Origin: Pycnococcus provasolii
Taxonomy: Eukaryota > Chlorophyta > Pseudoscourfieldiophyceae > Pseudoscourfieldiales > Pycnococcaceae
Reading direction: 5' to 3'
DNA length: 64,000 bases
Assembly: GCA_938743325.2 (NCBI GenBank)
Contig: OW568863.1
Location: 496,001 to 560,000, forward strand
Position 1 is the first letter of the stretch. Every line of letters starts with the position of its first letter. Under the pieces are notes generated by a model. It made no database searches. It worked only from the letters and a program-made list of their open reading frames with translations, and was not told the origin of the DNA. Positions 8,699 through 18,288 of this stretch are shown one piece after another. The translations under genes were made by a program, and so were the position numbers.

Positions 8699-11600
8699 AT
8701 GTACTACCAGCAGCAGCAGCAGCAGCAGCAGCAGGCGTACGGTGCGCAGCAGCAGCCTTACGGGGCGCAGCAGCCACAACAACACCAGCAATATGCAGCC
8801 TACGGTGCGCAGCAGCCGTACGGCGCGCAGCAGCAGACCCAGCAGACCCAGCAGCCTGTGGCGCCCGCACCGACGCAGCAGCGACCATCCGCCGCGTCGG
8901 CGTTACCGCCACCACCTCCGGCACAACCCAAGAAGTGCGTCGACAGGGCCGCAACGCTCGCTTTCTCGCCCACCGCGCCATACGTCGCCGCGGGGACCAT
9001 GGCGGGGGCGATCGACATGTCCTTCACCACATCGAGCACACTCGAGATCTTCAAGGTGGACTTCGACGGCAGCACGGAGCTACCTCTCGCAGGCGCCGCC
9101 GTGCCTGCACCTGAGAGATTTCACAGGCTTGCGTGGGGAACGACGGGCATCGAGAGCGAGACACACTCGCTGGGCATCATCGCTGGTGGACTCGTCGATG
9201 GCACCGTGCTGCTGTACGACCCGTCCAAGGTGGTGGGAACCGCGACATCGTCCGACGACGCGAACGGCGACAGCGCAGCCAGCGGCGCGGTGGTGGCCAA
9301 GCTGAACCAGCACACTTCCGCCGTGCGTGGACTCGAATTCAACTCGTTCAGCCCCAACTTGCTCGCATCCGGCGCCGCGGATAACGACTTGTGCATCTGG
9401 GACGTGGCCAACGTGAGCTCGCCGAGCCTGTACCCCGCGCTCAAGGGCGCGGCGTCCGACGGCGCAGCCTCCGTTGCTGGCGCCGAGACGTCGTTTCTCG
9501 CGTGGAATCGAAAGGTACAGCACATCCTTGCGTCCACGTCCACGTCGGGAACGACCGTCGTCTGGGACCTCAAGCGGCAGAAGCCCGTCATCAGCTTCAG
9601 CGACCCCAGCATGAAGCGGCGATGCTCGGCACTGCAGTGGAATCCTGATGTGGCTACGCAGCTCGTCGTCGCGAGCGACGACGACAGATCGCCGTCACTG
9701 CAAGTGTGGGACCTGCGCAACTCCATCAGTCCTCTGAAAGAGCTGCACGGGCACCACAAGGGTGTACTCTCCATGGCGTGGGGAGCTCCTGGCGACCCGA
9801 ACATGTTGCTCACGAGTGGGAAGGACAACCGCACGCTCTGCTGGGACATGTCGCATGGATCGGTGGTGGCGGAGAGCTCCGCGGGAAGCAACTGGAACTT
9901 CGACGTGAGGTGGAGCCCGCTCGTTCCCGGCATCCTGTCAACGGCATCGTTCGACGGGAAGGTGTGCATGTACAATCTCGAGGACTTTGGGCCGCCGCCG
10001 GCACGTGACGGGCAGCCCGCTCCCCAACGCCAAGCGCCGAAGTGGCTGAAGAGGCCGTGCGGCGCGACATTTGGCTTCGGCGGAAAGCTTGCGAGCTTTA
10101 CGAATGTCACCCCCCCGCCGCAGCCGCAGCCGGACGGAACGATGGTGGCGCAGCCCACGCGCGGCATTGCGAAGGTGCACAGCGTGTCGGTTACGGACGG
10201 CATGAACGGTCACGCTGCGACGCTGAAGGATATCACGAAGGGAGGGGATCGCGAAGCACTTCGCAGCTTCTGCGCGAGCCGAGAGGCGGCGGGAGCGGAT
10301 GACTCGGATACGTGGGCGTTCCTTCGAATGCTTTTCGAGGACGACGGGAGGCGAAAGCTTCTCGCATACCTGGGATATGAGCCGCCGGCGCCGGAGGGGC
10401 CATCCACCGCCACCGCCGCCGCGGGAGCAGCAGCCGATGCAGGTGGCGACACTAGCCCTGGCATCGTGCCGACGTCGGGCTCTGCTGATAACCTTGCCAA
10501 TGGAGTTGCCAACATGGGCATTGCTGACGGAAGTATTCCAACGTCCGACGGCTCAGACTTCTTCGACAATTACCAGCCACCAACGCCGCCCGCGGCGGCG
10601 GCGGCGGCGGAGCCAGCTGCTCCGGCGGATGAGCCAGCTTCAAAGGAGACGGCGGCTGTTGCGCCGCCGGCGCCGGAGCCAGAGCTTGAGGCGGACGACG
10701 AAGTTTCGAAGAAGATTCGCCAGCGTCTGGTGGTTGGCGACTACGAGGCTGCCGTGAAGGAGTGCCTCGGCGCCTCGCCCCCACGCTACGCGGATGCACT
10801 TGTGCTAGCAGCGATGGGCGGCCCAGAGTTGTACGCGAGCGCGGCTGACGAGTACCGCCGGCGAAATCCGAGCCGAAGCTACCTGCTCGTTGCGCAGAGT
10901 GTTGCCGAAGGCAAGCTCAGCCAGATGGTGCATGGCAAGCCGCCGTCGCAGTGGAAGGAGACGTTAAGCCTGCTGTGCACGTACGCCCCGAGCGACGAGT
11001 GGGCGGGACTGTGCGATGCCCTTGCCGATCGCCTACTTGCTCACAACATGACGGACGCTGCCGTCCTGTGCTACCTCTGCGCCGGCTCCGTAGATGCGGC
11101 GGTCCGCGTGTGGTCTGCAGAACGGTCGAGTGCGCTGGAAAAGGCTGGAAAGCTAGGCGGATGCGCGATGAGCATTGAATTGCTCAAGGAGGTGTCCGTC
11201 AAGGCGGCGGTCTTCGCACACGCTTCTTCGAAGAGCCTCGCAGAATGCCCATCGTTGGCTCGTGTTGCGGAGAGGTGCGCGTTCGATCTCGCTGATCACG
11301 GCTCGCTCGGCGAAGCTCTCGATATCCTCGAGGCTATGCCAGGCGGCGGCAATTCCGTCGCCTCGGTTGGTCCCGGGAGCAGCGTGGAAGAGGACGTCAC
11401 AGCGGTTGCGGCTGTGCGCGAGCGCATCAGCCGGGTGCTTCCTCCCACCGAGCTTGGGCAGCGTGGCGTGCGCTCTGTGCCTGTGCTTCCGTACACTCCG
11501 GTTAGTGTGCAGGTTGCTCAGGCATCTGTCGCGAAACGACCCACGCCCGTCTCCGCGCCGACACCAGCGGACTCAAGCATGGGAGAGTTGCTGGCGGCGG

Positions 11601-12526
11601 ATGCCACTCCTACTGCCGTAGCAGCTCCCGCGTACTCCACCGCGGCACCTTCTCCTGCAGCACCTGCAGCACAGCCGAGCTACGCGGCGGCGCAGCCTGC
11701 CCCGGCAGCGCCGCAGGCTGGCTACGGCATGGCTGCGCAGCAGCCACAGCGCTCACCTGCATACCAGCCGCAGCAACCGCAGCAGCCGGCGGCGGCGCCT
11801 CAGCAGTTCCAGCCGCAGCAGCCGGCGGCGCCTCAGCACTTCCAGCCGCAGCAGCCGGCGGCACCGCAGCACTTCCAGCCGCAGCAGCCGGCGGCGGCAC
11901 CGCAGCACTTCCAGCCGCAGCAGCCGGCGGCGGCGCCTCAGCAGTTCCAGCCGCAGCAGCCGGCGGCACCGCAGCAGTTCCAGCCGCAGCAGCAAGCGGC
12001 ACCGCAGCAGTTCCAAGCTCAGCAGCCGGCGGCACCACAGCAGTTTCAAGCTCAGCCAGCGGCTGCTGGCCCACCTCCCTCCGTCTTCTCACCACCACCC
12101 ACCGCTGCCGCCGCGGCCGCACCACCACCTGCACAAGCCGCCCCTGCGACGCCACCACCACCACCCGGACCGCCCGCAAATGTTTCCATCACGAACGTGG
12201 ATCAGTCAAAGGTTCCACCTGAGCTTAAAGGCGTTGCCGCTTCTCTGCGCCGTCTCTTTGACCACGTGAGTGCGTCGGCGGGACCAGCAAAACGTCGCGA
12301 GACAGAGGACACTTCGAAGAAGCTCGGGGCATTGATGTGGAAGATGAACGAGGGACAGGTGAGCAGCAAGGTCGCGGCAAGCCTTATGGAACTCGGCCAG
12401 GCGATTGACGCGGGCGACTTTCAGAAGGCTTCGGCAATACAGGTCGCATTGACCACCAGCGACTGGGATGAGTGTGGACCCTGGCTGACCGCACTGAAGC
12501 GTCTTCTCAAGGCGATGCGGGCATGA
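8699..12526 (+). CDS. SEC31: COPII outer-coat protein SEC31
   Basis: The product is 1275 residues from an ATG directly before a CAG-encoded Gln run (MYYQQQQQ); the frame extends 53 codons further upstream without family similarity. An N-terminal Gln/Ala/Pro leader precedes a WD40 propeller (residues about 80-430). Its blades include AVRGLEFNSFSPNLLASGAADNDL..WDV, VLSMAWGAPGDPNMLLTSGKDN..CWD and NWNFDVRWSPLVPGILSTASFDG. A helical ACE-type segment follows (about 680-900; DDEVSKKIRQRLVVGDYEAA), then a Pro/Gln-rich stretch with tandem QFQPQQPAAPQ-type repeats (about 1020-1125), and a C-terminal helical domain (VPPELKGVAASLRRLF to ALKRLLKAMRA). This order is diagnostic of SEC31, which with SEC13 forms the outer cage of ER-to-Golgi vesicles; the Pro-rich part contacts SEC23 and stimulates SAR1 GTP hydrolysis. 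Confidence 0.95.
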   Translation: MYYQQQQQQQQQAYGAQQQPYGAQQPQQHQQYAAYGAQQPYGAQQQTQQTQQPVAPAPTQQRPSAASALPPPPPAQPKKCVDRAATLAFSPTAPYVAAGTMAGAIDMSFTTSSTLEIFKVDFDGSTELPLAGAAVPAPERFHRLAWGTTGIESETHSLGIIAGGLVDGTVLLYDPSKVVGTATSSDDANGDSAASGAVVAKLNQHTSAVRGLEFNSFSPNLLASGAADNDLCIWDVANVSSPSLYPALKGAASDGAASVAGAETSFLAWNRKVQHILASTSTSGTTVVWDLKRQKPVISFSDPSMKRRCSALQWNPDVATQLVVASDDDRSPSLQVWDLRNSISPLKELHGHHKGVLSMAWGAPGDPNMLLTSGKDNRTLCWDMSHGSVVAESSAGSNWNFDVRWSPLVPGILSTASFDGKVCMYNLEDFGPPPARDGQPAPQRQAPKWLKRPCGATFGFGGKLASFTNVTPPPQPQPDGTMVAQPTRGIAKVHSVSVTDGMNGHAATLKDITKGGDREALRSFCASREAAGADDSDTWAFLRMLFEDDGRRKLLAYLGYEPPAPEGPSTATAAAGAAADAGGDTSPGIVPTSGSADNLANGVANMGIADGSIPTSDGSDFFDNYQPPTPPAAAAAAEPAAPADEPASKETAAVAPPAPEPELEADDEVSKKIRQRLVVGDYEAAVKECLGASPPRYADALVLAAMGGPELYASAADEYRRRNPSRSYLLVAQSVAEGKLSQMVHGKPPSQWKETLSLLCTYAPSDEWAGLCDALADRLLAHNMTDAAVLCYLCAGSVDAAVRVWSAERSSALEKAGKLGGCAMSIELLKEVSVKAAVFAHASSKSLAECPSLARVAERCAFDLADHGSLGEALDILEAMPGGGNSVASVGPGSSVEEDVTAVAAVRERISRVLPPTELGQRGVRSVPVLPYTPVSVQVAQASVAKRPTPVSAPTPADSSMGELLAADATPTAVAAPAYSTAAPSPAAPAAQPSYAAAQPAPAAPQAGYGMAAQQPQRSPAYQPQQPQQPAAAPQQFQPQQPAAPQHFQPQQPAAPQHFQPQQPAAAPQHFQPQQPAAAPQQFQPQQPAAPQQFQPQQQAAPQQFQAQQPAAPQQFQAQPAAAGPPPSVFSPPPTAAAAAAPPPAQAAPATPPPPPGPPANVSITNVDQSKVPPELKGVAASLRRLFDHVSASAGPAKRRETEDTSKKLGALMWKMNEGQVSSKVAASLMELGQAIDAGDFQKASAIQVALTTSDWDECGPWLTALKRLLKAMRA
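11761..12058 (+). repeat. Coding minisatellite in SEC31
   Basis: Eight to nine tandem 30-39 bp units encode (H/Q)FQPQQPAAP variants. Unit length varies by insertion of Ala or Pro codons, as expected for replication slippage. Confidence 0.85.
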
Positions 12527-12801
12527 GCCATTAGATGTGTTATGGGAGAATGAGAGGAGCAAGTTGACTCGAAAAGGAAAAAGTATATACAAGTTGCACG
12601 AAATGAGGGGGGGAAATGAAATGATTTTGCTCATTCAGTAATGAAATACTGGGTTTACTTTGTTGAACAGTCGTCCATTTCATGTCACAGCGCATTTGTA
12701 CATGGCGCCGGTGATTTCGAAGGATCTCTGATTAGGGCGTGTTTCGTTGAAAGAACAGAGATCTTACACAATTGTCACACATTTTAGATAGTATGTTGTT
12801 G

Positions 12802-15468
12802 TCATGGCCAGATGCCAAGCTGCTCGAGCGTATCGTCGTTCGCAGCATCCTTGCACGGAGTTGTCGTTGCCGCGCCGGATGCATCCCCGCCCGTAAGCCA
12901 TGCCTTCTTTGGGCGCTTGGGAGGACTCTGCACAGGCACTGGCGGCGATGGATCTGCCGAGCCCGAACCTCCTCGAGATGCACGCGAGCGCTTCGTACCT
13001 GCCGCCGTCGCTGCTGCCGCCGGTGCGGCGGCGGCGGCGGCCTTGGCAGACGCCTCGGTTGCCTTCTTCGCCTTCTTGCGTCCTTTGGCCTGCGAACCAG
13101 CACCTCCCACGGGCTGAGCTGCCTTCGGCGTGTGCGAACGTGTGTACACAACACGCTGACTTAGTTCTAGACCTTCGCCCCAAGACGTCTGTACTTGCGT
13201 TTCAGCAATCGGGGCGCGACGCGTCGGTCGCGTGCGCGGTGCCGGCGCGGAAAAGCGCGGAGGCGAGCTCGCGGACGTTGGGAAGCTCGTTCGGCGTTCG
13301 ACAGCCCCGCCGGTTCGACGCTCCATCGCCTGCTGCAGCTCACGCGCGTCATCGAGCAGTTGCAGTGCAGAAGGCGAGGGGGGTGCCGCGGGTGCGGGTG
13401 GAGCGATGGCAGGCTTTGGCGTTGGCACAGGAGCTGGTGCTGGTGGTGCTGCTGCGGCCGGCATCGGGGCAGCTTCGAAGCCGTCGTCATCTTTCGCTTC
13501 AGCAATCTGCTGCTGTTCCAGGCGTCGTGAGAGCCAGAGCCCCTCCGCAGACACGAGAGTGTGCGTGCGAGCGCACTCTTCCAGCCATGACATGGTCACG
13601 CATGGAATGCCCCACTCAGCAGCCTTAATACACTTCTCCGAATCGGAGAGAGTCGGCACGACGAGAGCGGTACAACTCTTAGTGAGGCGGTCGGTGTATT
13701 TCATGCCAAGCAGGCTGCACAAGTCTGATATGGCACCGCGCTCGGCGTCGGGATAGGCTGACGGACAGATACGCTGTGTGTGCAGTCGACTCTTCTCCCT
13801 TGCGCTTGTGCCCACGAGTGGCCGGAACAACGCGCTTGTCGTCGGGTCGTGCCTACGCCCGTCGAGCAGGCACCTTCGAAGCCACGCGGGCGACACCGCT
13901 TGCCAGCCCGGCGGAAGTGACGCGTTTGTCGTCTCCAGCATGGGCAGCACGGCGTACACCGCGGAGGCATCGTGCGGTACGCCGACGTCCAGCCCGGCGC
14001 TTTGTCCGTGAGGGAGCGTGTCGATGCACGCCGCGCCGAGCGCACGTGCTATCATTGCGCAGGCTCCTCGCACGTCGGCGGTGTCGTTATTGCTGCACTT
14101 GCTCGGCTCGAGCATCTTTGCGCAAGCATCCACCGTTGCGTGCTGCGATGTCGACGACGACTGGGGCAGCAGCCGGAGAACTACCGCACATCCGCGTAGC
14201 ACGCCAGAATGCTGCTGTTGACTTTGGCTGAGGTCGTCAAATGCAAGGCGAGGTGGCATGGTTCGCTGCGTGGCGGCGATGGCAGTTGGACTGCGTGTTG
14301 CCTTGGTGGTGGTGGTGGTAGTGGCGGTGGCGATGGTGGCCTGCGTTCCACCAGCAGCATGTTGTTGCTGCGAAGGTTGTCTCTGCGACGCGCGGATCCC
14401 GCCAGCTGTATTACCGCCGCGTCGGCGCTGCGAAGCGCTGAGGGCAGTAGACTTTAATGTTGGCATGATGAGTTGTGGTGGTGGTGGTGGTAGTGCAGCT
14501 GCTGGTTGTGGTGCTGCTTGTGGCTGTGGTGCTGCTTGTGTTGGCTGCGTTCGCAGCGTCGCTTGTGTCTGTGCTGGCTGCGGCTGCTGTCGCGTTATGA
14601 TCGTTCGAGCTGCTGGTACGATGGGTGGCGGTGCATTGAGATTGATGTATTGATGGCTCTGCCTCGCAGCCTGGATCGCCTTGGTTGCCATCTCACGCGG
14701 TCGCGAGTCCGTTTCCTCACACAGGCGCCACAGTTCCGCGCACCGCTTGACCCAGTGCAAGTTGACGACTGCTGCACCCGCCCCCACAACGGCGCGTAGC
14801 GCTGCGGCATCAGCCTCGCCGGCATTCGCATCTCCGATGACAGCGTGTGTGACGAGCGCGAGCTGAGCCGTTTCGTTCGGCGGGAGAGGTACCTTTGCTG
14901 AGGCACGCAGCACCGTTCCTCCGAGCGCAACGAGCCACCGCCGCGTGCGTTCGGCGTGCTCGTCCGACGGCTGGCAGACGATTCGGAAGGTGCACCCAGC
15001 GAAGGGAGGGTGCGACAAGCCAGCACGTCGATCGTCTGCTTTCGGCACGTCGGGGATGAGCACGTCGAGCGCGGAGTTGCCTTGGATTTGCTTTGGTGGT
15101 GGTGGTGGCATGAGCTCTTCGTCGTTCGGCGTCGGCACGGCGAACGGCGCTTCGTCGACGCGTCGTCCTTGTTTGACGCATTCGTCAAGCCATGACGGGT
15201 ACACGACGTACGGCATCGCCCCCTGCTCGCCGCCTGCGGTATCTGCGCGCCACTTGCGCGCCGCTTTCACCTTGTCCCCCTCGTCTCTGAGCGCGAGCAG
15301 GTGCGTGGTTTGTCTCGTGAGGTTTCCGTCATACGCACCGCCGAGTGACGTGACGGCAGTCTTTATGGACGAGCGCGCGTCGACTTGCAGGTGCGTGACG
15401 GTGACGACCAAAGAGGAGAGAAAAGATGACCCACGCTGATGCGACGACGACGACATGGGAGGCGGCAT
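12802..15468 (-). CDS. Multi-BRCT protein (TopBP1/PTIP-like architecture)
   Basis: The product is 888 residues, ATG at 15468, TGA at 12802-12804. At least four BRCT-like modules are visible. They lie at about 20-112 (IKTAVTSLGGAYDGNLTRQT, then the Trp motif YPSWLDECVKQG), about 153-255 (WLVALGGTVL, then VNLHWVKRCAE), about 425-555 (the least conserved, ending QAVSPAWLRRCLLDGR) and about 563-655 (ISDLCSLLGMKYTDRLTKSC, then VTMSWLEECARTHTL). The linkers are Gln/Thr/Ala-rich, and the tail is basic with possible nuclear signals (GRKKAKKATEA, PPKRPKKAW). Tandem BRCT proteins of this layout bind phosphorylated partners at replication forks and DNA breaks. Exact orthology (TopBP1/MEI1, PTIP or Rtt107) cannot be decided by eye. 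It converges tail to tail with SEC31, 275 bp apart. Confidence 0.85.
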   Translation of the reverse strand: MPPPMSSSSHQRGSSFLSSLVVTVTHLQVDARSSIKTAVTSLGGAYDGNLTRQTTHLLALRDEGDKVKAARKWRADTAGGEQGAMPYVVYPSWLDECVKQGRRVDEAPFAVPTPNDEELMPPPPPKQIQGNSALDVLIPDVPKADDRRAGLSHPPFAGCTFRIVCQPSDEHAERTRRWLVALGGTVLRASAKVPLPPNETAQLALVTHAVIGDANAGEADAAALRAVVGAGAAVVNLHWVKRCAELWRLCEETDSRPREMATKAIQAARQSHQYINLNAPPPIVPAARTIITRQQPQPAQTQATLRTQPTQAAPQPQAAPQPAAALPPPPPQLIMPTLKSTALSASQRRRGGNTAGGIRASQRQPSQQQHAAGGTQATIATATTTTTTKATRSPTAIAATQRTMPPRLAFDDLSQSQQQHSGVLRGCAVVLRLLPQSSSTSQHATVDACAKMLEPSKCSNNDTADVRGACAMIARALGAACIDTLPHGQSAGLDVGVPHDASAVYAVLPMLETTNASLPPGWQAVSPAWLRRCLLDGRRHDPTTSALFRPLVGTSAREKSRLHTQRICPSAYPDAERGAISDLCSLLGMKYTDRLTKSCTALVVPTLSDSEKCIKAAEWGIPCVTMSWLEECARTHTLVSAEGLWLSRRLEQQQIAEAKDDDGFEAAPMPAAAAPPAPAPVPTPKPAIAPPAPAAPPSPSALQLLDDARELQQAMERRTGGAVERRTSFPTSASSPPRFSAPAPRTRPTRRAPIAETQVQTSWGEGLELSQRVVYTRSHTPKAAQPVGGAGSQAKGRKKAKKATEASAKAAAAAAPAAAATAAGTKRSRASRGGSGSADPSPPVPVQSPPKRPKKAWLTGGDASGAATTTPCKDAANDDTLEQLGIWP

Positions 15469-16041
15469 GATTGCTCACAGCAGGAGATCTGCAAGCGGAG
15501 AATGAACGCCTGCTTTGCCGAAGCAGGCCGGGGAAACGCGGGAGGGGAGGGGGAGGGGGGGAAAACGCCCCCCAAACAGCCCCCCAACGGATCTCTAATT
15601 TTTTAATCAAAAGCCTTGTGGTGCAATCGTGGATCCCCCCCACATCCACCTCCAGAGTCCAGGACACCTTTTTTCCCAGGCACCAGCACCGTTTCGAATG
15701 ATTCCTTCCCTCCCTTCCTCCTCTCCTCTCGCTTCTGGCTCTTGTCATGCTCGACGCCTCGTCGGCCTCGACAACGTCTTGCATCACACGGTGTGCTGAT
15801 TCAGGTGGTACAGTACTTCCTACCAACAGGAAAATTACCACTACAGTACGGTACTTCCTACTTACCTTTATGACGAGGGGATCCCGAATGCGACGTTGGC
15901 TTGGCTTGGCTTTTCAGAATCCATTTACCTACCTTTAGTCTATAGTCTACTGTAGGACATAGTCACACAATACATATGTACAGTATGTACAAGAATAGGT
16001 CTGTGATACAGTACAATAATTAGTGAAAGACACGTTATTCA
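15469..16041. other. Spacer: BRCT promoter and NACHT-WD40 3' flank
   Basis: No gene was seen. It contains a G-run patch (15540-15580) and AT-rich sequence with TACAGTA/TACTGTA words (15945-16020). Confidence 0.5.
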
Positions 16042-18253
16042 TCAGTCCAATTTCGGCGTCCCACACAAATGCAAGTTGCTCAGACAACCAGCCGCATCCG
16101 CGACTGTCAGCGCATGCGCGGTGGCACTCGACGTGTGAAAGCACATCTGAACGACAGTGCGGTCACATTCGAATTCCGCGAAACTTGTGCCGAGGTTTCG
16201 GATATCGTACAGCGAGACGATGTTGCCACATCCAAAGGCGAGCCATGGCCGCGATGGTGAGACAGCACCACATCGCAAGCCGCGAGACATGTGCATGGCA
16301 TGCATCATGCGTTCCCTGCGAAAGTCCCAAAAGCCCACGGAACCGTCGAAAGACGAGGTGACGAGAGTGGAGACGTCCGCGGCAACGTGAAGCATGCAGC
16401 TCGTGCATCGCGACGTGTGCTGTGGATGTCGAGCGGCGTCTGCGTCAATGCCATCGCTCTGGCCAGCAAGCTCGGTAATCTGACTTTCGGCGATCGACCA
16501 GATCTTCACCACGCCGTCAGACGCGCACGTGGCTAGAATCGCGTCGGCGGTGGCATTCGCCGGCAAGTCGGACATCGCGATGTGGGTCACGCGCTCTTCG
16601 TGTGCCTGCAGAGAGGTGATCTCCGGGCAGAGGCCACCCTCAGCCACGGAGGTGTTCCACAGCTTGACAACACCCTTCTTGTCGCCCGTCGCGGCGAGGT
16701 TGCCGTCGCCAGTCAGCGCGCACGAATAGATCGCGCTCGTGTGACCGTTGAGAAGAGCCTGCTCCTCCGCATCTGAGACGCTCCAAATGACAGCATTGTT
16801 GTCCTCGCACGTCGCGAGAACGTCAGACGAACCCCTGCACGAGGCACAGCTCGTCACAGCGGCGCTGTGGCCATGCAGTTGCTGCACTTCGCGTGTGCAC
16901 GATTCATTGTACACGCGCAGCGTTGTGTCAACCAGAGCTGTTACCCACGAAGACGACGAGGGCACGTAGCAAATGCCATTCACCTGCTGCACGTCAACCT
17001 CCCAAGGCAGAGGTGCTAACATGCCCAGGTTTCCCGCCCTTTTCGCACGTCCATCTGAGGGTGCGCTTCTAGCCTCGCCGCCGCCGCCGCTCGCCTCGGC
17101 GGCGGCGGCAGCCGCGGCAGCGGCTCGATCAGGGCGCCACGAAGTTCGAACAATCTTCAGCGCGCGCATCTCTCCATCTTCAGGCGACGCGCGATCGAGT
17201 GCATCGCACGGCTCGCGCGTAACACACGGCCCAATCTGCGACCACATTCGAATCGTGCGATCGTCGGATGCCGTCACAATCTCCGCGTCGCAAGGCGTGA
17301 GACTTATGGAATTGATTGGCGCGTCGTGACAGGGAAGCACACGCACCGTCGTGCACGTGGCAATGTCCCAAACGCGCACAGATCCGTCCTGCGACGCCGT
17401 GAACAAGTCGGAGCTGTTGCACGAAAATGCACACGATGTCACCGGCCCGTTGTGTCCGAGGCAGATGCCCTTAACCACTGGGATTCGATCTGTGCTTGGT
17501 TCCCAAAGCGCCGCGCTGCCATCGTGGCTTGCCGTGGCTACGGTATCGGCGAAGGGGCTGTAGCATGAGCAAGCGACACAGGCGCTGTGTCCGCGCATCT
17601 GACCGAGCATGCGGCTTGCCTCGTTACGCACGCAGTGCCAGAGAGCCGCGGTACCATCCCAAGACGACGACAGTATCTGCATGCCGAGCGGCGAAAAGCT
17701 CACGCTCGTCACGCCGCCACCATGGCCCTTGATTGTCTCCACGCACGTGTGCGTTTCAAGATCCCACATGCGCATCGTGCAGTCCGACGAGCCAGACACG
17801 AGCATAGATCCGTCGGTAGATATGGCACAGCAAGTCACGCGGTCCGTATGACCCTCCATTGTCGCGAGCACCTGGCCACCGGACGACAAATCCCATATCT
17901 TGATTGCACCGTCGTCCGACGCGGTGGCTGCCACATCCACGCCACTCGACGTGTCGAGCGATCGATGGAATGCAATGCCGCGGATTGCACGGCGATGTCC
18001 ACGCAACAGCAGAACTTCAACGCCTGAGGCGAGATCCCAAACACGCGCGGTTCCATCGTCGGAAGCGGTTATACAAAAGCCGGTTGGCGTTGCCACGCAA
18101 GCCAACACCTGCTCGAGGTGGCCGCGCAGCACACATTGGCAAGTCACGCGCGCGCGGAGTCGATTGGCGACAAGAAGGGAACACCGCGAGCACGCGCCCG
18201 TGTGCATGTCTATGGGAGGATCAGCCACGGGAACGGGACCTGCAAAGGTGGAT

Positions 18254-18288
<35 letters not shown>

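Noticed and set aside
9121-10203. 360-codon open frame antisense to SEC31
   Set aside because: It lies fully inside the WD40 coding region and mirrors its GC-rich third positions; no domain is recognisable.
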